A stretch of DNA of 64,000 nt from Carposina sasakii (lineage: Eukaryota > Arthropoda > Insecta > Lepidoptera > Carposinidae). The DNA lies in contig CP053159.1 of assembly GCA_014607495.2 (NCBI GenBank), positions 69,501 through 133,500 of the forward strand, read 5' to 3'. The position numbers were made by a program, and so were the translations under genes. Shown piece by piece: positions 1 through 9,696 of this stretch. A model generated the notes under the pieces. That model was not told where the DNA came from and ran no database searches. It saw only the letters and a list, made by a program, of their open reading frames with translations. Numbering within the stretch: position 1 is the stretch's first letter; every line of letters begins with the position of its first letter.

Positions 1-98
1 AGCCCCATTATACATTAGTCTACTAGCCCCGAACCACCTTTGATTTTTTTTTATCAAGGGCCATAACCTCAAAACTGCGTCTAAATCAAATAGAATAT

Positions 99-158
99 AG
101 TGGAAAGGCAAAAACGCTACCAGGCGTGGTGGCGCTTTAGCGTTTTTGCCTTTCCACT
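99..158. repeat. Perfect 20-bp inverted repeat (60-nt hairpin)
   Basis: Positions 99-118 and 139-158 are exact reverse complements (arm AGTGGAAAGGCAAAAACGCT), separated by a 20-nt GC-rich loop. Such a perfect arm is characteristic of a young foldback element or a hairpin-forming RNA. No repeat copy elsewhere in the window was noticed, so the class is unknown. Confidence 0.8.
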
Positions 159-431
159 GTCGAATACATAAAAGAAAAAGCATGAATCAAACATTCGTTA
201 CAAATGCTTAAACAATCCATAATCATGAATAAATAGGCATTATTACAAATAACATTACGACAAAAATAGTTACTAGCATGCGTTCTTTTTCAATATTACG
301 TTCCTACTCTCAAGCGACTTGCGTGTGCAACGTCGCCTTTTTGGTGATTGAGCGGGGGTCAGTGTCGGACTCTTGTGCATCACTGGTTGCCTTAAAGCTA
401 TTGCACCGAATGAGTTTTTGACAGTTATTCT

Positions 432-690
432 ACCTACTAATAGACTGCGTTTTTCTGCATAAACGCGTGTAATAAGATATTTTCACGAGAAATTATTAAT
501 ATCTGTCTATGCAAAAACTGGCATAAACGCTGGACACTATAAATTTCACCTGATCAAGTAATTTAAAAAAAATCAAAAAAATTTACATCGTTTCCCAGAT
601 TTTTTTTTGGCATAAACTTACCTTATTTGATGTATAGAGTTCGTACTCTTCGTTAAGGGTGGCAACGAAAAAACACCTCAAATCAAAATC
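432..690 (+). repeat. Interspersed repeat family E, copy 1
   Basis: About 250 bp that reappears at 13430-13685 in the same orientation. Both begin with ATAGACTGCGTTTTTCTGCA, share a middle block around GACACTATAAAT and end with GGCATAAACTTAC followed by a CTTCGTTA tail. The copies differ by many substitutions and small indels, so they are old. No coding potential; class not recognised. Confidence 0.7.
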
Positions 691-2565
691 AAAAGTTAAA
701 TTCAATTCTTCCTCAGAAAACTGTATCATGTAAATTTGCCTTAAGCCGCGTAAGGTTCATTGGCGTAACCACATGGCTACATTATTATAATTTCTGTTTA
801 TGGCGTATCCTGAGGAAGTGAATGTCAACAAATTAATAGAGAGGTGTCGCTGGATTGATGACATAATGGCTGAACCAGCACCAGCTCTCGCTAACGACCC
901 CTGACGCCTCGTTAGACACACTCCGGGTAACTACCTAACTACTCTATAACACTACTGAGATTTCAATAACCAATCCGAGAATTAGAATCTTGTAAATGAA
1001 AGTTCTTGTTAGAGATGATTTTTTCTTGTTAGAAAGTGGGTCTTGATTTTTGGTGTAACTAATCAGATGTTGAGATGATTTTGGATATAGGATGAAGTTC
1101 TAAGAAGTATTTGAAGTTATATTATATAGTGGTACTATAGTTTACCCTATTTTACCTTTAAAATTACTTTATGAATATAATTAACATGTTTGCTTTATAT
1201 AATTTAAGTTTGCATATTTATTCTTACATACTGAGATTTACAAATAAATACATAAAAATCTACTCACACATATTTGCGAACGGCTAATTACTTTCATATA
1301 AATAATATTGACTCTTATAAGACATTATGATACGAGTGCATCGGAATGCACCGGTAGTGCACTAATCACGAGTGGGCCTGTACGCCATTGTGCCCATCGG
1401 TGGGACACAAAGCAGTGGACAGTCAGCAAGTGTAATGACTGGCTCGCGCCCGCGGCGTCGCTCGTAATTAGCACCGGTATTGTATTGAAGGCTACTGCTT
1501 TCAAGTTATTGTATAAACAGATCGGAGTGAGATTCTTGATAAACAATGTATGAGCGTAGCGAGAGGTAACCTGTTGGTTATTGAAATAAACAATGCATGC
1601 TTATTGTGATATACTATAGTAACATTTATAAATAGTTGAAGTATTGAATAAAATAAAATATTTGTCTCGGGTTCGACTAATATCTAATGAACTTGATGAT
1701 AACTCCAACTGTCAATGGTGCACCTTAACCCAACCCTGCTATACGCTATATCGGATCTAGAACTCACACGTATATATTTTCAATACGGGGTTTAATTGTT
1801 TTATTTATTACAATTTATGCACTTACAGGATATAATACGAGGCATGCCTTTTAAATTTTGTCGTTTGAAGAAAAAACACAACTAGAACCTTATAGTACTT
1901 TTTATTGTTTTTCAAAGTATTCACCACGTAGATTAATACACTTTTCCATTCGTACCTATACGTATAGTTAAAAAAGTTTTTCAAGATTGTATGAAAATGC
2001 CTAATTTACTTAGAAATTCTGTATACTATCTGAGTCTGAAATATTGTGCATAAGTTCTCTATAGTGGGTTATTAACAAAGTATTTTACTTAACGTTTCTA
2101 TTTTGTTTCTAGTTTGTTAACGGACAAGTCGCTAGCGCCAACTTACAATAGTTTTAAGATACCACTCGAAAACATCCCATTACATTACCTACCTATAATT
2201 ACCGATATAAGTTTTAAGTTACCTATTAAGAAACAATTACTATAGTATTTCGCATTATTATAATAAAAAGGATGCTTAATGCAAGTTTCCGAAAAGGTTA
2301 TAATAAAAGGTCACACTACAACGCAAACAAACTTGTTATTATAACTGCAAAGAGTTTTATAACTGTCGTGGAGTCACCAACCCGCATCACTGCTCATCAA
2401 TGATACGTCACTTAGTGGAATTGGAATAGGGTTGCAACTTGCGTGGTTAGTATTTACAATGCAGTTTGTATGTGTGTGTGATATGCATGGGCCTGCATGA
2501 TGATAATTAGCAATGTCACCGAGCATGCAATGAGTACACTCACAAATTACATTGCACTCCTCATA
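691..2565. other. AT-rich DNA without recognisable gene
   Basis: Mostly AT-rich. A slightly GC-richer patch at 1330-1480 has short open frames on both strands, but no splice or codon signature that convinces. The stretch 830-945 (AACGACCCCTGACGCC) has the look of an old repeat remnant. Nothing else seen. Confidence 0.5.
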
Positions 2566-2569
2566 ATAG

Positions 2570-2825
2570 AGTCAAATAGTGGACGCTTCGTCCGCGTGGA
2601 CTGCAGAAAAATCAAAATGTCCAAATTATCCGGGATAAAAATATTTCCCCGGGATAAAAGTAGCCTATGTGTTAATCCAGGGTGTCAGCTAACTCCATAC
2701 CAAATTTTATTAAAATCGCTCTAGCCGTTTGTACGTGAAAGAGTAACAAACATCCATCCATCCATACATCCTTCCACCCATCCATGCTCACAAACTTTCG
2801 CGTTTATAATATTAGTAGGATAGCA
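2570..2825 (+). mobile_element. RTE-like non-LTR 3' tail fragment
   Basis: Carries phrases typical of lepidopteran RTE-like 3' tails: GTCCGCGTGGACTGCAGAAA near the start, AAAGTAGCCTATGTGTTAAT, GTGAAAGAGTAACAAACATC, a CATC-rich run and the end TTATAATATTAGTAGGAT. Related pieces lie at 7440-8165, 22840-23070 (minus) and 40625-40800. No reverse transcriptase remains. Family naming is from memory of similar sequences, not a search. Confidence 0.6.
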
Positions 2826-2929
2826 TAGGATTGTTGTTATTTAAACGAACTTGAATAATTTCGTGGTTATATAAGAACATACAATACTTCTCAAAATGTT
2901 TGGACTGTATGAGCTTGTTATATAAGTTA

Positions 2930-3040
2930 ACGATATACAGCATTACATACATAACATAATGAAACATACAGACACATATGGCTGTGTTCCCTAACATAAC
3001 ATACATAACATACATAATATACATAACATACATAACATAT
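2930..3040. repeat. CATAACATA minisatellite
   Basis: Irregular tandem array of CATAACATA / CATACATAA units next to the family B copy at 3040. It probably grew from the CATACATA run that sits at the edge of many family B copies here. Confidence 0.7.
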
Positions 3041-3260
3041 ATACAGACACATATGGCTGTGTTCCCAAAATGGGGTAACCAGAACTGCAAGATCATAAAG
3101 AAGATCTCACAGACACATTTAACAATGTAGATGAACAGTGACAAGTTGCTGTCGCCTGAGAGCATGTCAGAGTTCCTTGGTCGAATCTTACGACATACAT
3201 GGAAGGACATGCAGCTGATGTACCTACCTACATTCTAGTGAAGACTTGCATCAGCACAAG
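3040..3260 (+). repeat. Interspersed repeat family B, copy 1
   Basis: One of about 16 copies in the window. The shared order is CATATGGCTGTGTTCCCAAA, ATGGGGTARCCAGAACTGCA, GGATCATAAAGRAGATC, CACGTTTAGCATAGC, GATGTTAATGATCAGTGAC, GAGAACGCCCCTGAGTTC, a TTACGACATACACGGAAGG block and GAAGCCCCGCATCAG. Non-coding, about 230 bp when full length, on both strands. Class unclear (SINE- or MITE-like). Confidence 0.7.
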
Positions 3261-3680
3261 ATTGTAAAAAGGTTGAGCTAGTTTCAGCAGCACACTAAAT
3301 ACTTAGGCACAGTTTAGTTCAGTAGACAGTCACCCACCGCAGATAAGACGCATTTGAAATCTGCGCCAGTCGAGTTCCCAGCTACTTTAATGAGTGTAAT
3401 TATTACTAATTATCTATTAAATGTCTTAATTGTTGGCGACATTTGCATCGCGATGTCCATTCCCGGCGGATAGCGATCGCGATCGCTATCGCCGTCGACA
3501 ATGCTAATTGTGGGTGACATGCCAGTGCCGACGCTCTCCGGATCCGCTTGGGTAATGCCGAAATTAATTGTTCGTGGTGATTTTTGATGACATTTTCATA
3601 TGTTAACGAATTACTGTTAATAAAGTGGTTTTGTAAATCGTTATACTGCATCTCTTTCTATGATTGTCATATCTATACTA
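3261..3680. other. GC-richer block with 22-bp palindrome
   Basis: At 3469-3490 there is a perfect 22-bp palindrome GATAGCGATCGCGATCGCTATC. The block also holds an octamer-like ATGCAAAT (minus strand, near 3440). The minus strand is open across 3420-3560 in two frames, but no good splice pair was found, so a regulatory or conserved non-coding block is preferred over an exon. Confidence 0.4.
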
Positions 3681-3765
3681 AAGGAACTCGGGTATTCTCT
3701 CAGACGATGTGCTAGCAACTTGATCAACTGCAAGATCAAGTGACTGTCCCATACAGCCGTGTGTA
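3681..3765 (-). repeat. Family B fragment
   Basis: Inverted partial copy: AAGGAACTCGGG, CTCTCAGACGATG, GCTAGCAACTTGATC and CATACAGCCGTGTGTAT match the reverse complement of the family B order with internal deletion. Confidence 0.55.
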
Positions 3766-4985
3766 TACGTTTACTTCATTTAAAATAGTTAATTATTTAT
3801 AAAAGATAGATTTCAGATATCGTTAAATAAATAATAGAATATCACACAAGACACTTAATAAAGATATGCTAATAAGTAATACCCACTACAGTGTATAAGA
3901 AGATTTATTATGTTAGATTACTAAAAACTGGATTACCTTCATTCCTAGTAGGTAAAGCTTAGCGCTTAGTGCGCACTAGTGGGACCCCACGCGGGGGAAG
4001 CAGCAGGGTTCCGCAGGGCTCCATAGGGCTTCGGAGACTCCGGTACTGTACCACAAACACACCGCCGGCAATTCATCTACAACTATTACGCGTGTACGCG
4101 ATCTAATTTGTTTATTTTTATTGAAGCTAACTATTAAATTGGCCGCCATTTTGAACTGTTATGGCGGTGCGATAGCGAGAGTGCGTGTATTCCCACTGGC
4201 CACTGATTTAATGTGATATGTTGTAAAAAGTGCGCGTGCGCTGCTGTAATCGCGCGGGATGTTCGCTGTTAATCTTTATTTTTTTATTTGCTTTGCACTT
4301 TATTAAGTTAATTAAGTGCAATACAAGAAACAATTTTAAAAGTCAAGGTTCGTCATGTAACAACTAGATTTTTCGCAATATTTTGTTTAATTTGATCATA
4401 TACTCGTGGAGGCAATAAGTATTACCAAATTTTATTTAGGTGTTCAACCGAAGATAAGTATTCAATGGACAGAACATCATACATGTCTGTACAGCTACTT
4501 AATAATTCGCCTTTCTTAGACCGCGGTCCGCAATGGGTCGCATCTCAGCCGAAAAACACGACCTTTTTTATAATAATTCGCTCATTATAATAGTGATTTG
4601 TCGTAATCGCCGCCTCGGAGTCGGTTCCCACGCACACACACGCACACACGCGTGCATATTAAATGAGATGACGAACAAATTGGTGTGTTCTGGGAACCGC
4701 TACCGGTGTTCGCCTCATTACACATCTCTAGACCAATATTCTGACTAATACAGAAAAGCCCAATTTATCTGTAGCCACCTTAATGTACACCCGTGCACGA
4801 CTCTACTTGTCCACTACCTCTTAGGTACTAGCGCATGTCCGAAGGTGTATCTTAAAAAGTCGATGTGGTTACCTAACTACGTAATTGCACTACATCGAAT
4901 TCACTAAGTAGGCGCCGTATTATAAAAAAACCGAGTCACCATGGGAATCCCCGAAGATGCTGTATATGTGGAAGCATATTACTCA
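3766..4985. other. Unassigned DNA with Pho/YY1-like motifs
   Basis: At 4142-4167 an inverted pair GCCGCCAT ... ATGGCGG resembles Pho/YY1 sites, in a patch with several CpGs. A short ACGCACAC run lies near 4630. No gene seen. Confidence 0.35.
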
Positions 4986-4987
4986 TT

Positions 4988-5262
4988 TTAAGCATATTCT
5001 TCTATGCTGCTCTAGGAGTGAAAAAAAAAGTATAATACTACATCTGCTTCTCTTCCCAGGCATACTGTACAAGTCACAAGAGGGTCTTGGTGTTTTGTAG
5101 ACGATGAGTTGACCACCTGTCACTCTAACCGAACTTGTACTTACATCTCAACTATACCCTCAAAATTGGTCAGAAGTTGCACCATGTGGTCCTATCGGCC
5201 CTTGGTGCTCTGCCTACCCCGTAAGGGATAAAGGCGTGATTATATGTATGTATGTATTACTC
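4988..5262 (+). repeat. Interspersed repeat family C, copy 1
   Basis: About 270-bp repeat shared with 34398-34678 (minus) and 61084-61352. Landmarks are TATAATACTAC, TGCTTCTCTTCCC, GGCATACTGTACAAGTCA, GAGGGTCTTGGTGTTTTGTA, CCGAACTTGTACTTACATCT, GGCCCTTGGTGCTCTGCCTA and a terminal GTATGTATGTATT run. Non-coding; common style in moth genomes. Confidence 0.75.
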
Positions 5263-5545
5263 ATACATTTTTCTTGACATATTTAAATTGCATCCATAGA
5301 AAAGACATCAACGAAATTTAAATTTAAAATTGCATAAATTCGTTTTCACGTTTCTGTAAGTTTTGAGGGATTGTTTAATTTTAGAAGCGAGACACCCCTA
5401 TAAGCAGTATAGAGCGATATCTCACTTCCACGATGGAAATAAACCTGCTAATATTTCATGGTTCTGAACATTCTAATTCAAAATACTTTATTTGCACAAA
5501 ATAAGGTGAAGTTGGTGTTAGTTTGCTTTAGAGTCTCTTATTTTG

Positions 5546-5586
5546 CCGACTATATATATATATATATATGTATATTATATACCCAT
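5546..5586. repeat. AT-rich microsatellite
   Basis: Run of TA dinucleotides (TATATATATATATATATATG) followed by an imperfect continuation, just before a family B copy. Confidence 0.8.
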
Positions 5587-5589
5587 ATA

Positions 5590-5798
5590 TACACACTGAT
5601 TAGTTCGCAGAATGTGGTAACCATACAGATCATAAATGAGGTTCTAGAACTACGTTTACCATAGCGTGGTCAACAAGGCCAGACGTAAAAGGTAAGTGAC
5701 TAGCTAGCTTAACGCCTGAAAGAACGCCCCTAAGTTCTGTAGTCGAATCTTAGTGATGCAGCTGATGCATACCAGTAGAAACCTGCATCAGGACAGTA
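5590..5798 (+). repeat. Family B copy
   Basis: Diverged copy: ATATACACACTGATTAGTTC, AGATCATAAATGAGGTTC, ACGTTTACCATAGCG, GAAAGAACGCCCCTAAGTTC and GATGCAGCTGATGCATACCA in order. Confidence 0.65.
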
Positions 5799-5978
5799 AA
5801 TGCATAAAATAACGAGATAAAGCATTTTCATCACGTATTGTCAAAATTATCCGTGAGTGTGCTTCCAGTTTTAAAGTGAAATGGTGCGTAGAGTGTGGCG
5901 GACCGCACTGATTGTCCCGGGAGGGTGCGGGGGCGGCGGCGTCGGGGCGGTGAGGGGGAGGGTACTTCGGGGAGGTCA
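5788..5978 (-). CDS. Candidate terminal exon of the minus-strand gene
   Basis: The minus strand has a good acceptor (TTAATTTCGTCCCCTCAG) just above 5978. The exon would start with TG, two bases of a split codon, then stay open for 63 codons to a stop at 5788. The first part is Pro/Ala-rich (YPPPHRPDAAAPAPSRDNQ), unusual for AT-rich junk. The internal exon at 25278-25219 ends in phase 1, so joining the two gives a Val codon and an open frame; joining to the exon at 18009-17942 (phase 0) would give an immediate TGA. It would therefore be an alternative to that exon. The last 10 bp overlap a family B copy and no strong donor was found, so this could be a terminal exon or coincidence. Confidence 0.28.
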
Positions 5979-5984
5979 CTGAGG

Positions 5985-6715
5985 GGACGAAATTAAATTT
6001 AAAATTCAGATAAGCGGAATAACCGCGCGGAATGTGACGCAGCGTCAGTCACTACGAGGCTACTTGTGACTTGCTGGCTAGTATACCGGTGAGCTGATGG
6101 TCAGTAGTATGTGTTAAAAAAGACAGGTTTGTTTGGAATTATCAGCATGGGATTTGAAAGCGGTCTTCTTTTTGTAAATGTTGCCAGTTCAAAAAATTTG
6201 TTAGGGCTAATAAATTAATAATACATAGTGTTTAGGTTTGTATAAAAATATTTTATGAACATTTAAGCCCAGCTCCATTTCGATTAAAACAATTTTTGTG
6301 TGTGTTATATACGACAGAAAGCACATAAAGAAAATTTTTAAAAATCTATATGGCCCATTACATAATAACTTACTTATGATATTGCACCTTGAATTATAAT
6401 TTATTTCTCTTCTTTTTTGATTTTATATTGTTTTGTATGCTATATTAACCAAATGATAAGAATTCAGTCAAACATCAGTGTGCACTGGTTCCGCAATAAA
6501 TAAACAAAACAACGAAGATTTCTATTACAAAAGGACCCTAAATCAATGGAAATTCTTAGAAAACTTCGCGTACGGAGGGTGGACGGTCCGGACTCCGTTA
6601 CGTTATCAAATGCAGTTCGTTTGAGTCTGTGTGCCGTAGATAGCCGGACACGGCTGACTGCCGGACCTGCGTCCGGGTGAACTAACTTTAGCCTTTAGTG
6701 AGTGAAGTGGATAAG
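5985..6715. other. Unassigned AT-rich DNA
   Basis: No gene, splice pair or repeat recognised. A GC-richer patch at 6570-6680 has GTCCGG/CCGGAC repeats (GGACGGTCCGGACTCCG) without coding sense. Confidence 0.4.
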
Positions 6716-6884
6716 ATACATACATATACTCACGGCTGTATTTCCGAAATGGGGTAGCCAGTACCGCAGGATCTTAAGAGAGATCCCACAGCCACGTTTA
6801 GCCTAGCAGGAACAGATGTTAATGATAAGTGACAAGTTGCTACCTTAGAGAACGCCCCTGAGATTCTTAGTCGACTCACGGTTA
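6716..6884 (+). repeat. Family B copy
   Basis: Well preserved: CATACATATACTCACGGCTG, AATGGGGTAGCCAGTACC, GAGATCCCACAGCCACG, ACAGATGTTAATGATAAGTG, GAGAACGCCCCTGAG, then truncated after TTAGTCGACTCAC. Confidence 0.75.
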
Positions 6885-7354
6885 AAGTGTAACTTCGGTC
6901 CCATAAAGAAAAATATTTAGTCAGCTTTTATTCTTCTTGCTTATCATTATGATGGGCGTATGTACTACTATAACATTTACATGTTACAGTTGTTTATATT
7001 AACGGTTTTTTTTCCTGTAAGTTGTTAAAATATTATAAAAAAATTTAGCGAAGCGTTTCACGACCTTTCGTCAGTACAAATTATATGATGATGAACTCCG
7101 ACCGTATTTCGGCCAAGGCGACCAATCTCTACGGAGATTGGCCAGGTACGCAGGAGATATTATAGTGCACAAGTGTGTGCGCAAACACAGATGCACTCTC
7201 TATTCCTTCACTCTCATTGTCCGATGAGACGGAAAACCGATACGACCGGAGAGAGATCAGGCGCAGGACCAACGGTTTTACGTGCTTTCCGAGGCACGAG
7301 CTAAGTGACAATTTTACAACATTAAAATCTGTACATTAAATAAATTCATTGGTA
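6885..7354. other. Unassigned DNA
   Basis: AT-rich to about 7080, then GC-balanced to 7320 with a short minus open frame. No splice sites or domain recognised. Confidence 0.35.
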
Positions 7355-7430
7355 CAGGCCCGGGACTGGGATCGAACTTACACCTCCTGCTTGGAAGGTG
7401 CACGTCTTAACTACTGGGCTATCACCGCTT
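7355..7430 (-). mobile_element. tRNA-derived SINE head (family T1)
   Basis: On the minus strand the segment reads like a tRNA: box A region ATAGCCCAGTAGTTAAGAC and box B region GTAAGTTCGATCCCAGT at normal spacing. The acceptor ends do not pair as in a functional tRNA, so a SINE head is favoured over a tRNA gene. Confidence 0.55.
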
Positions 7431-7439
7431 TTTTATATA

Positions 7440-8165
7440 TACCACTAGTGGACGCCCGCGACTCCGTCCGCGTGGACTACAGAAAAAATAAAAAGTAGCC
7501 TATATGTTAAGTGTAAAAAGTAGCCTATATGTTATCGCGGTTGTCGTAAAAAATTAATTCACAATTTCGGGAAATCCGTTCCCAGTGCTTCCTCGGGGTC
7601 CCAAATAAACATATATGCAACTTCAGATTCACATGTTTAACCGTTTTCGTAAAAAATAAATAATTCCCGTTGGTCTCCTTCCCGTGGGAATTTCGGGAAA
7701 TCCGTTCTAGTGTTTCCTCGCAGTCCCTAATGAACATATATGCCCAATTTCAGCTTCATATGTATAGCGGTTTTCGTAAAATATGAATAGGGAAATCCGT
7801 TTTTAGTAATGAACATATATGCCCGATTTCAGCTTCATATGTATAGCGGTTTTCGTAAAAACTATGAATTCCCGTTTGTCCCCTTCCCGTGGGAATTTCG
7901 GGAAATCCGTTTTTAGTCCTCCCTCGCTGTCCCCAATGAACATATATGCCCGATTTCAGCTTCATATGTATAGCGGTTTTCGTAAAAAATATAGAATTCC
8001 CGTTGGTCGCCTTCCCGTGGGAATATCGGGAAATTCTTATAGCCTATGTTCATCCAGGTCCAATAAGGATTCTAACGGTGAAAGAATTTTTGAAATCGGT
8101 CCAGTAGGAGCCTATTCATTACAACCAAACAAACAAAGTTTTCCTCTTTATAATATTAGTGTAGA
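7440..8165 (+). mobile_element. RTE-like tail with internal ~127-bp tandem repeats
   Basis: Starts with GGACGCCCGCGACTCCGTCC and ends with CTTTATAATATTAGTGTAGA, the hallmarks of the 2570 element. In between, a unit of about 127 bp (GGTTTTCGTAAAAA, ATTCCCGTTGGTC, CCTTCCCGTGGGAATTTCGG, AACATATATGCCCGATTTCA, GCTTCATATGTATAGCG) is repeated about 4.7 times. Units begin near 7540, 7641, 7770, 7850 and 7977; the third is shortened to about 80 bp. Short open frames here are by-products of the array. Confidence 0.65.
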
Positions 8166-8919
8166 CAAATTAAATATATACATAATTATAATATATATAT
8201 ATAATACACACAAATCAGTGACTTTTCATAAAACATGAACGGTTAGTTTTTTATCAAAGCAAATAAACAAAAGAAATAGGTTAGTATAATACAGGTTAGT
8301 TTAGCTAATGATATGGTAAGTGAGTTCACACTCGTTCAACCGATGAGTTCAACTGGGAGCTGGGGAACTATCATGGTCATTCAATAAAATATATATATTT
8401 TTTATTAAAAATATTAATTTGCCAAATGTATAATTTAAAAAACGAACAATTTTATTGTATTGAATATTATTTTAAGAGACTTTTATACGATTTGATGCAA
8501 ATCTACTACTACTAATGAATCTATAGGTAAATTGCTGATAAAATGTTTTAATAAAACCGTTTCACGAGACTAATAATACGACCGACAATCTATACCTTAC
8601 AAAACCAACATGTGTCTAGAATTAATTTATTATTACTTAATACTGATTGGGAGGTAGAGACATAGGACATAGAGAGGACTATGTAAATATATGTAAGTAG
8701 ATAATAATTACACAGGAACTAGTGCGGGGCACGATTAACGCTATTATACGATTATAACACCGAAATAATCGCTTGTCTAAATAATTAGAGAGTTTACTCC
8801 GCGCCTCACCGCCTCCGTATTAATTTATACCAAAACAGGTTACGAGGAAAATTTGGCTCAGTCAACAAGTCATGGATAAGTCGATTAAAAATTTAATTGG
8901 TTTAAGTAGTACCAATGAC
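8166..8919. other. Unassigned AT-rich DNA
   Basis: Very AT-rich, with small direct and inverted AT motifs. No gene or recognised element. Confidence 0.4.
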
Positions 8920-9162
8920 GGCCGATTGGTGAAGTAGGTAGTGGCCCTGCCTGCAGCGCCATAGGTCCTGGGTTCGAATCCCGGTAGGTGCAAACATTGA
9001 TACGAGTATGATGAATATTGATGTTTGTTTCCGAGTCATGGATGTTTCTATACTTATCTATGTATTTATATACCGTTGCTTAGTACCCACGACACAAGAC
9101 CTTAGGGATCTTAGTGTGGGACTAAGTTAATGTGTTGTGAAGTGTGAATATAAAAAAAAAAG
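8920..9162 (+). mobile_element. tRNA-related SINE-A, copy 1
   Basis: Head with GGCCGATTGG, a box A-like part and box B GGTTCGAATCCCGGTAGGTG, then the body ATTGATGTTTGTTTCCGAG, TATCTATGTATTTATATACC, TTAGTACCCACGACACAAG, TTAGTGTGGGACTAAG and an A-rich end. Four other copies occur at 26218, 29234, 39007 and 44585. This copy carries a TACGAGTA micro-insertion at 9001-9008. Confidence 0.85.
9001..9008 (+). other. TACGAGTA micro-insertion inside SINE-A
   Basis: Here the SINE reads GATACGAGTATGATGAAT. The copy at 39007 reads GATATGATGAAT, so this copy has six extra bases (CGAGTA) directly after TA. One of four sites where a copy without the extra bases can be read in the same window. Confidence 0.75.
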
Positions 9163-9298
9163 TACCAGAGTAAAGTTATCGAACACGTATTGCAGAAGGT
9201 AATGTGTCGCGAAAATCTCAAATCCCAAATCATGGCTAATAAATACATTATTATCAACACATATTCTTATAGGAGATTTTAAAATATCTACTAACTAC

Positions 9299-9326
9299 TA
9301 GAAGACAATGGATCCATTGTCTTCTA
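9299..9326. repeat. Perfect 28-bp palindrome
   Basis: The arm TAGAAGACAATGGA is followed directly by its reverse complement, giving a fully self-complementary 28-mer with no loop. No other copy noticed. Confidence 0.85.
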
Positions 9327-9562
9327 CTACTGCGCCTTACCTACGTATTCTACTTAGGGCAAATATATTCCTGCAAAACTGGTACACAGTTTATATTTCC
9401 TAAAATTCATCCTAAAAGCTTGTTGGTATAATAATATTGATTCTTATAAGAGCTTGGAACTTGAAGGAAACGCACTCCTGAAATAAACTTGAATCGGAAA
9501 GTTCGAGTTTCAAGAAATGGATCAGGCAGCTTCGTTTTAAAAAAAAGAAAGTTCAACTGTTA

Positions 9563-9696
9563 CGGTGCTATTATAAAAGCGCGTTTAAAGTTAGACACTA
9601 TGTAGGTACACTTTACATTTCACAGAAAAATAATTGAATATATGCCAAATATCATGTTTAGCTTAAACAATATTTAAATTCTTTAATAATAACTCG
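9563..9696. mobile_element. Degraded MITE related to 47377-47512
   Basis: The left end CGGTGCTATTATAAAAGCGC and following TTTAAAGTTAGACAC match the MITE at 47377 (CGGTGTTATTACAAAAGAGC, CTAAAGTTAGACTC). The right end (TTCTTTAATAATAACTCG) is a worn version of TTCTTTTGTAATAACACCG. Confidence 0.6.

Noticed and set aside
2812..3210. Minus-strand 132-codon open frame
   Set aside because: Made of the CATAACATA array (ICVCIYVMYVMYIMYVMYVM) and a family B repeat. Not a gene.
7355..7430. Functional tRNA gene on the minus strand
   Set aside because: Good box B but no closing acceptor stem, and located beside an RTE-like tail. SINE-derived.
7819..8238. Plus-strand 139-codon open frame
   Set aside because: Product of the 127-bp tandem array inside an RTE-like tail.
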